Positions 6,195 to 9,649 of a DNA stretch of 9,649 nt are shown here, one piece after another (positions within the stretch are counted from its first letter, which is position 1; the number at the start of each line of letters is the position of its first letter). The DNA is from Candidatus Gastranaerophilales bacterium. GTDB taxonomy: Bacteria; Cyanobacteriota; Vampirovibrionia; Gastranaerophilales; Gastranaerophilaceae. The DNA lies in the NCBI GenBank assembly GCA_944326495.1, contig CALVEE010000076.1:1-9649 (forward strand), read 5' to 3'. The translations under genes were made by a program, and so were the position numbers. Under the pieces are notes generated by a model that made no database searches, was not told where the DNA came from, and worked only from the letters and a program-made list of their open reading frames with translations.

Positions 6195-6201
6195 CTCCTT
6201 T
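6195..6201 (-). promoter_or_regulatory. Strong ribosome binding site of the EF-hand gene
   Basis: On the minus strand AAAGGAG ends eight bases before the ATG, close to ideal spacing. It supports that start and suggests that the gene is well translated. Confidence 0.8.
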
Positions 6202-6306
6202 CGATTTATAATCTCTATTACGGCATTTTTTTGAAAAACTTTAGGAATTCTAAAAACATTGTTACAAAAATTAATATTTTAAGAGTGAAAGTATAAAAAA
6301 AATCAA

Positions 6307-6336
6307 TTGTAAAAGCGTTTTTCTTTATATTATAAT
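6307..6336 (+). promoter_or_regulatory. Promoter of the murC-murB-ddl-ftsQ cluster
   Basis: TTGTAA (6307-6312), an 18-base spacer and a perfect TATAAT (6331-6336) make a good housekeeping-type promoter. Initiation near 6343 would leave a leader of about 16 bases containing the ribosome binding site GGAGAGG (6350-6356). Confidence 0.6.
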
Positions 6337-6358
6337 TATCTCAAGAACTGGAGAGGTT

Positions 6359-7714
6359 ATGGGAAAATATCATTTTATAGCAATAGGCGGTATCGGAATG
6401 AGCGGGCTTGCTAAGTATCTTTTAGAGGACGGGCATACTGTTTCAGGCTCTGATATTTGTGACAGCAAGTATATAGATAAATTAAGAGATTTGGGCGCAA
6501 AGATTTTTATCGGGCATGATAGAAATAATGTGCCGGAGGACGCGGTTATTATAAAAAGCAGCGCTATTAAAGATAATAATCCGGAAATAATCAGGGCTAA
6601 AGAGCTTGGCTTAAAAATTTACCACCGCTCTGATTTGTTGGAAGAAATTGCACTTTCCGCTCAAAAGGATGGCAAATGCTTTATAGGTTTTTCGGGAACA
6701 CACGGCAAGACTACAACGAGCGGACTTGCATCTTTTGTTCTGGAAAAGGCAGGTCTTGCTCCGTCTTTTGTCGACGGCGGAATTATCCCCGAGATTAATA
6801 CAAATGCCCAGCACAAAGCTGGAAAGCATTTTATTGCGGAATTAGATGAAAGCGACGGAACTATTGTCAAATATTACCCTGATATTTTAGTTATAAACAA
6901 TCTTGAAGAAGACCATCTCGATTTTTACAAAAACGGAATAATAGATTTAGTAAAGACTTTTGATAAAGCAATTACACAATCAAAAAAAGTTATTGTTAAT
7001 AATAATGACGAAGGTATAAGATTTTTAACCGGCGATTTTATTACTTACGGGCTTCATGCAGCCGATTATACGGCAAAAAACATTAATTATTCAGAGGAAT
7101 ACACTAGTTTCGATGTTTATCATAAAGCAGAACTTCTTGCGAATATTAAAATTCAGCTTGCAGGAGTTCATAATGTTTATAACAGCCTTGCTGTAGCTGC
7201 AGCTTTGAATGAAGCCGGAGTAAATATTAGAGAGATTGTTCAATATTTTTATGAATTTACCGGCATGGGAAGAAGATTCCAGAAGGTTGCAGACCTTAGC
7301 GGAATTGCGGTTTATGATGACTACGCACATCATCCGACAGAGATTAAAGCAACACTGGAGGCTGCGGCTTTGAAATTTGGAAAAGACAATATTGTTGCAG
7401 TATTCCAGCCTCACAGGTACACAAGGCTGCAGAGCTTGTGGAAGGAATTCAAAAATGCATTCTCTTCTGCCGGAAGAGTTGTTGTAACGGATGTTTATGC
7501 TGCATCGGAAGAGCCGATTGAAGGAATTTCCGGCGAAGAATTCGCAAAAGATTTAAGCGGCGCAGAGTATCTTTCCGGCGATATGGAAGAAGTTGCTCTA
7601 AAACTGTTTCCAACTTTGAAAAAAAATGATATAGTAATTGGATTAGGAGCCGGAACAATTACGGCGTTAGGTAAGAACTTAGAAAAGGCGGGCTGTATTG
7701 GAAGTAAAAAATGA
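6359..7714 (+). CDS. murC: UDP-N-acetylmuramate--L-alanine ligase
   Basis: This cytosolic Mur ligase adds L-alanine to UDP-MurNAc with ATP, the first step of peptidoglycan stem-peptide assembly. All three domains are present in 451 residues: an N-terminal Rossmann-like UDP-binding domain starting IAIGGIGMSG (7-16); the central ATPase with P-loop GTHGKTTT (113-120), the acidic ELDESDGTI (161-169) and NLEEDHLD (181-188); and the C-terminal domain with GMGRRFQ (302-308), DDYAHHPTEI (320-329), FQPHRYTR (349-356) and a GAGTI turn (430-434). The His-Asn pair in GVHNVYNSLAV (269-279) is also standard. No key residue is missing. The ATG has GGAGAGG just upstream and follows a good promoter. The 3' end overlaps murB by 17 bases. 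Confidence 0.97.
   Translation: MGKYHFIAIGGIGMSGLAKYLLEDGHTVSGSDICDSKYIDKLRDLGAKIFIGHDRNNVPEDAVIIKSSAIKDNNPEIIRAKELGLKIYHRSDLLEEIALSAQKDGKCFIGFSGTHGKTTTSGLASFVLEKAGLAPSFVDGGIIPEINTNAQHKAGKHFIAELDESDGTIVKYYPDILVINNLEEDHLDFYKNGIIDLVKTFDKAITQSKKVIVNNNDEGIRFLTGDFITYGLHAADYTAKNINYSEEYTSFDVYHKAELLANIKIQLAGVHNVYNSLAVAAALNEAGVNIREIVQYFYEFTGMGRRFQKVADLSGIAVYDDYAHHPTEIKATLEAAALKFGKDNIVAVFQPHRYTRLQSLWKEFKNAFSSAGRVVVTDVYAASEEPIEGISGEEFAKDLSGAEYLSGDMEEVALKLFPTLKKNDIVIGLGAGTITALGKNLEKAGCIGSKK
7698..7700 (+). promoter_or_regulatory. TTG start codon of murB inside murC
   Basis: TTG is the only plausible initiator in this frame between the upstream stop at 7680-7682 and the conserved LTTFKIGG motif. Its position inside murC suggests that translation is coupled to the upstream gene and perhaps lowered. 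Confidence 0.7.
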
Positions 7715-8609
7715 TTTTGAGATTAAAAATTTAACAACTTTTAAAATCGGGGGTAAGGTTAAAACACTTTATATTCCTGAAAAAGTCGAAGAATTAACAG
7801 AACTTTTGAGAACTTTAGATAACTATATAGTTCTTGGAAGCTGTTCTGATATTTTATTTTCTTCTAACGGTTACAGCGGAAATGTAATTATAACAACAGG
7901 GCTTAAGAATTATGAAATCAGAGGTACAAGAGTATACGCAGAATGCGGGGTTAAAGACCCGTTGATTTCACAAAAAGTAAGCGAAGCCTCTCTTAGCGGT
8001 CTGGAATTTCTTATCGGGCTTCCGGGGACAATAGGCGGAGCGGTTTATATGAACGCAGGGGCGCACGGACAATGTATTGCGGATGTTTTTGTATCTGCTT
8101 GTCTTTTTGATAAAGAGACTAAGGAAGTTGTATTTAAACAAAAATCTGAAATGGATTTTTCTTACAGACATTCTATTCTGCACGAAGGACGATATGTTCT
8201 TTTATCGGCAGAGTTTGAGCTTGCAAAACAGCCTGTTGAAAATATAAAAGAACTTATGGAGAGAAATCTGACATTTAGAAAAACTATTCAGCCGTCTTTA
8301 GCTAACCCGAATGCCGGCAGTGTTTTCAAAAACCCCGAAAACGATTCGGCAGGAAGGCTGCTTGATAAAGCAGGAGTAAAGAGTTTTGATTTCCCTACTG
8401 TGAAAATTTGGGATAAGCACGCTAATTTTATTATCAATAAAGGTAATGCTACATCAGAAGATGTTCTTGATTTGATGGTTAAAATGTATCAGGCTGTTAA
8501 AAATATGTATACAATTGAATTAACGCCGGAAGTGATTTTTATCGGCGATAAAACTGAAAAAGAGGAAGAATTATGCAATATACTATACAGAATAAAGATG
8601 CAAAAATAG
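7698..8609 (+). CDS. murB: UDP-N-acetylenolpyruvoylglucosamine reductase
   Basis: A FAD enzyme that uses NADPH to reduce UDP-GlcNAc-enolpyruvate to UDP-MurNAc, the substrate of MurC encoded just upstream. The 303 residues fit the type II (Gram-positive/cyanobacterial style) family. Motifs are TTFKIGG (13-19), GLPGTIGGAVYMNAGAHG (107-124), SYRHS with Arg157, GSVFKNP with the proton-donor Ser208, and Glu278 in TPEVIFIG. The 70-residue gap from Ser208 to Glu278 equals that in Staphylococcus aureus MurB. The FAD loop is unusual, LGSCSDIL (46-53) in place of LGxGSNxL. The start must be TTG: an in-frame TAG lies at 7680-7682, and the only nearby ATG (7711) is out of frame. The TTG lies 17 bases inside murC, with AAGG at 7685-7688. 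Confidence 0.95.
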   Translation: MEVKNDFEIKNLTTFKIGGKVKTLYIPEKVEELTELLRTLDNYIVLGSCSDILFSSNGYSGNVIITTGLKNYEIRGTRVYAECGVKDPLISQKVSEASLSGLEFLIGLPGTIGGAVYMNAGAHGQCIADVFVSACLFDKETKEVVFKQKSEMDFSYRHSILHEGRYVLLSAEFELAKQPVENIKELMERNLTFRKTIQPSLANPNAGSVFKNPENDSAGRLLDKAGVKSFDFPTVKIWDKHANFIINKGNATSEDVLDLMVKMYQAVKNMYTIELTPEVIFIGDKTEKEEELCNILYRIKMQK

Positions 8610-9511
8610 CAGTTCTCTGCGGCGGTATGTCATCAGAGAGGGAAGTTTCTCTGCGTTCAGGCAGGAATTGTCTTGGAGCTTTACATAGATTAGGTTATAA
8701 GAATGCAGAAATTGTTGATGTCGGGTCTAATGTTGCAGAAGATTTAAAAGGGTTTGAGTATGCTTATAATACTCTGCACGGTAAATATGGCGAAGATGGA
8801 TGTATTCAGGGACTTCTTGAAATTATGAAAATCCCATATACGGGATGCGGAGTAATGTCCAGCGCGATTTGTATGAATAAAGAATACACAAAAAGAATTC
8901 TTAAGAATACAAATGTAAATCTTATAAAATCAGTCTTTGTACATTTTGATGAAGATCCTGTAAAAAAAGTTATGGAGCTTGAGTATCCTTTGATGGTAAA
9001 ACCTGTTTCAGAAGGCTCCAGTTACGGTATGTCAAAGGTTATCTGCGATGGCGAGCTCTATGAGGCTGTAACAGAGGCGCGTAAATATAATAAAGATGTT
9101 TTAATAGAAGAATTTATAGACGGATTTTTTGTAACCGTAGGTGTTTTAGAAAAAGAGGGCAAGCCTTTTGCGACTGAAATTCTGGAAATCAGAACAGAGA
9201 CTGAATGGTATGATTTTGATGCAAAATATACGAAAGGGTTGTCAAAATTCATAGTTCCGGCAACGGGTTTAAGCAAAGAAGCTTATGAATTGACTCAAAA
9301 AATGGCGGTGGAAGCTCATACTGCAGCAGGATGTTCAGGGGTTTCAAGAGTAGATTTTATGATAAAAGATGATAAGCCTTACTTCTTAGAAATAAACACA
9401 AATCCGGGAATGACAGATACAAGTGATTTACCGGCACAGGCAAAAGCCGGCGGAATTGATTACGACAATCTTGTTTTAATGATACTTAACAGCGTAGGTT
9501 TGAATAAATAA
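8573..9511 (+). CDS. ddl: D-alanine--D-alanine ligase
   Basis: An ATP-grasp enzyme that joins two D-alanines into the dipeptide later attached by MurF. The 312 residues are the usual length. Visible marks are LCGGMSSEREVSL (15-27) with the first-substrate Glu22, LHGKYGEDG (68-76), PYTGCGVMSSA (88-98), MVKPVSEGSSYGMS (141-154) with the Ser149-Ser150 loop, DFDAKY with Tyr219, Arg259 in SRVDF, and the metal-binding LEINTNPGMT (272-281). Tyr219 in the omega loop, equivalent to E. coli DdlB Tyr216, together with the Ser pair indicates D-Ala-D-Ala rather than D-Ala-D-lactate specificity. The ATG is preceded by AGAGGA (8561-8566), and the start lies 37 bases inside murB. Confidence 0.97.
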   Translation: MQYTIQNKDAKIAVLCGGMSSEREVSLRSGRNCLGALHRLGYKNAEIVDVGSNVAEDLKGFEYAYNTLHGKYGEDGCIQGLLEIMKIPYTGCGVMSSAICMNKEYTKRILKNTNVNLIKSVFVHFDEDPVKKVMELEYPLMVKPVSEGSSYGMSKVICDGELYEAVTEARKYNKDVLIEEFIDGFFVTVGVLEKEGKPFATEILEIRTETEWYDFDAKYTKGLSKFIVPATGLSKEAYELTQKMAVEAHTAAGCSGVSRVDFMIKDDKPYFLEINTNPGMTDTSDLPAQAKAGGIDYDNLVLMILNSVGLNK

Positions 9512-9649
9512 TGTCAAATGAAGAACATCCAAGATACCACCAGAACAGACGTTTGCAGCAAGCCCGGATGCAAAGAAAAATCAGGCAGTCGCAAAGACGG
9601 CTCAATCGTCTGCGTGCGTTTTGGAAATTCTTTCTTGTAGTCAGTTTAA
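9511..9649 (+). CDS. ftsQ: Probable cell-division protein FtsQ, N-terminus only
   Basis: The ATG overlaps the ddl stop by one base (TAATG), and the frame stays open to the window edge, giving 46 codons. The visible part is a strongly basic, Arg/Gln-rich cytoplasmic tail (about residues 1-36), followed by the start of a hydrophobic segment (WKFFLVVSL, 38-46). That matches the topology of FtsQ/DivIB, a bitopic divisome protein whose periplasmic POTRA domain would lie beyond the window. Position after murC-murB-ddl is the main support; the sequence alone is not diagnostic. Confidence 0.65.
   Translation, partial: MSNEEHPRYHQNRRLQQARMQRKIRQSQRRLNRLRAFWKFFLVVSL

Larger units (their letters stand above)
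6187..6358. promoter_or_regulatory. Divergent intergenic region between the EF-hand gene and murC
   Basis: This 172-bp, very AT-rich stretch must carry promoters for both directions. The murC side has a good one (6307-6336). For the minus strand no convincing promoter is visible: TAGAAT (complement of 6247-6252) with TTAATT 16 bases upstream is the best pair and is poor. The TATAAA at 6205-6210 is too close to the ribosome binding site to be a -10 box. Confidence 0.5.

Noticed and set aside
6205..6210. TATAAA as the -10 box of the EF-hand gene
   Set aside because: It lies only a few bases from the ribosome binding site at 6195-6201, so a transcript starting from it would lose that site.
1..9649. 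CRISPR array, toxin-antitoxin pair, prophage or intact insertion sequence
   Set aside because: No regularly spaced repeats, no matching protein motifs and no transposase or integrase on either strand.

Overview
The window is AT-rich DNA from a bacterial chromosome with densely packed, often overlapping genes. The best guess for the source is the non-photosynthetic cyanobacterial lineage Melainabacteria/Vampirovibrionia (Gastranaerophilales-like). This rests on the low GC, the murC-murB-ddl-ftsQ order, and a large EF-hand protein whose N-terminus resembles proteins I associate with that group. It is an inference; no rRNA or marker gene settles it.

Layout. (1) Bases 1-568 hold no convincing gene. 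There is a possible pair of divergent promoters at the left edge, then an unusual run of seven inverted repeats (about 186-469), then a short leader before the first gene. (2) Bases 569-3862 form a six-gene plus-strand operon with overlaps or gaps of a few bases: purine nucleoside phosphorylase, the S4-domain ribosome quality-control factor RqcP, a DedA/YqaA-like membrane protein, a YjbQ-family protein, a divergent dethiobiotin synthetase (BioD-like) and the 16S rRNA methyltransferase RsmD. A hairpin followed by a T-run lies across the end of rsmD and the end of the next gene. (3) Bases 3865-6186, on the minus strand, encode a 773-residue protein with one canonical N-terminal EF-hand, a helical and probably coiled-coil middle, and two long tandem C-terminal repeats. 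I do not recognise a function for it. (4) After a 172-bp divergent intergenic region with a good promoter, bases 6359-9649 carry the start of a division and cell-wall cluster: murC, murB, ddl and the first 46 codons of a probable ftsQ, cut by the window edge.

How the genes work together. MurB reduces UDP-GlcNAc-enolpyruvate to UDP-MurNAc, MurC adds L-Ala, and Ddl makes the D-Ala-D-Ala dipeptide used later by MurF. FtsQ then links wall synthesis to the divisome. The first operon mixes nucleoside salvage, translation quality control, ribosome modification and cofactor-related genes; its members share no single pathway that I can see.

Most of the window is ordinary housekeeping sequence, and I see no clear new multi-gene system. 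The two places least explained by known families are the hairpin-rich region upstream of the phosphorylase and the EF-hand tandem-repeat protein.
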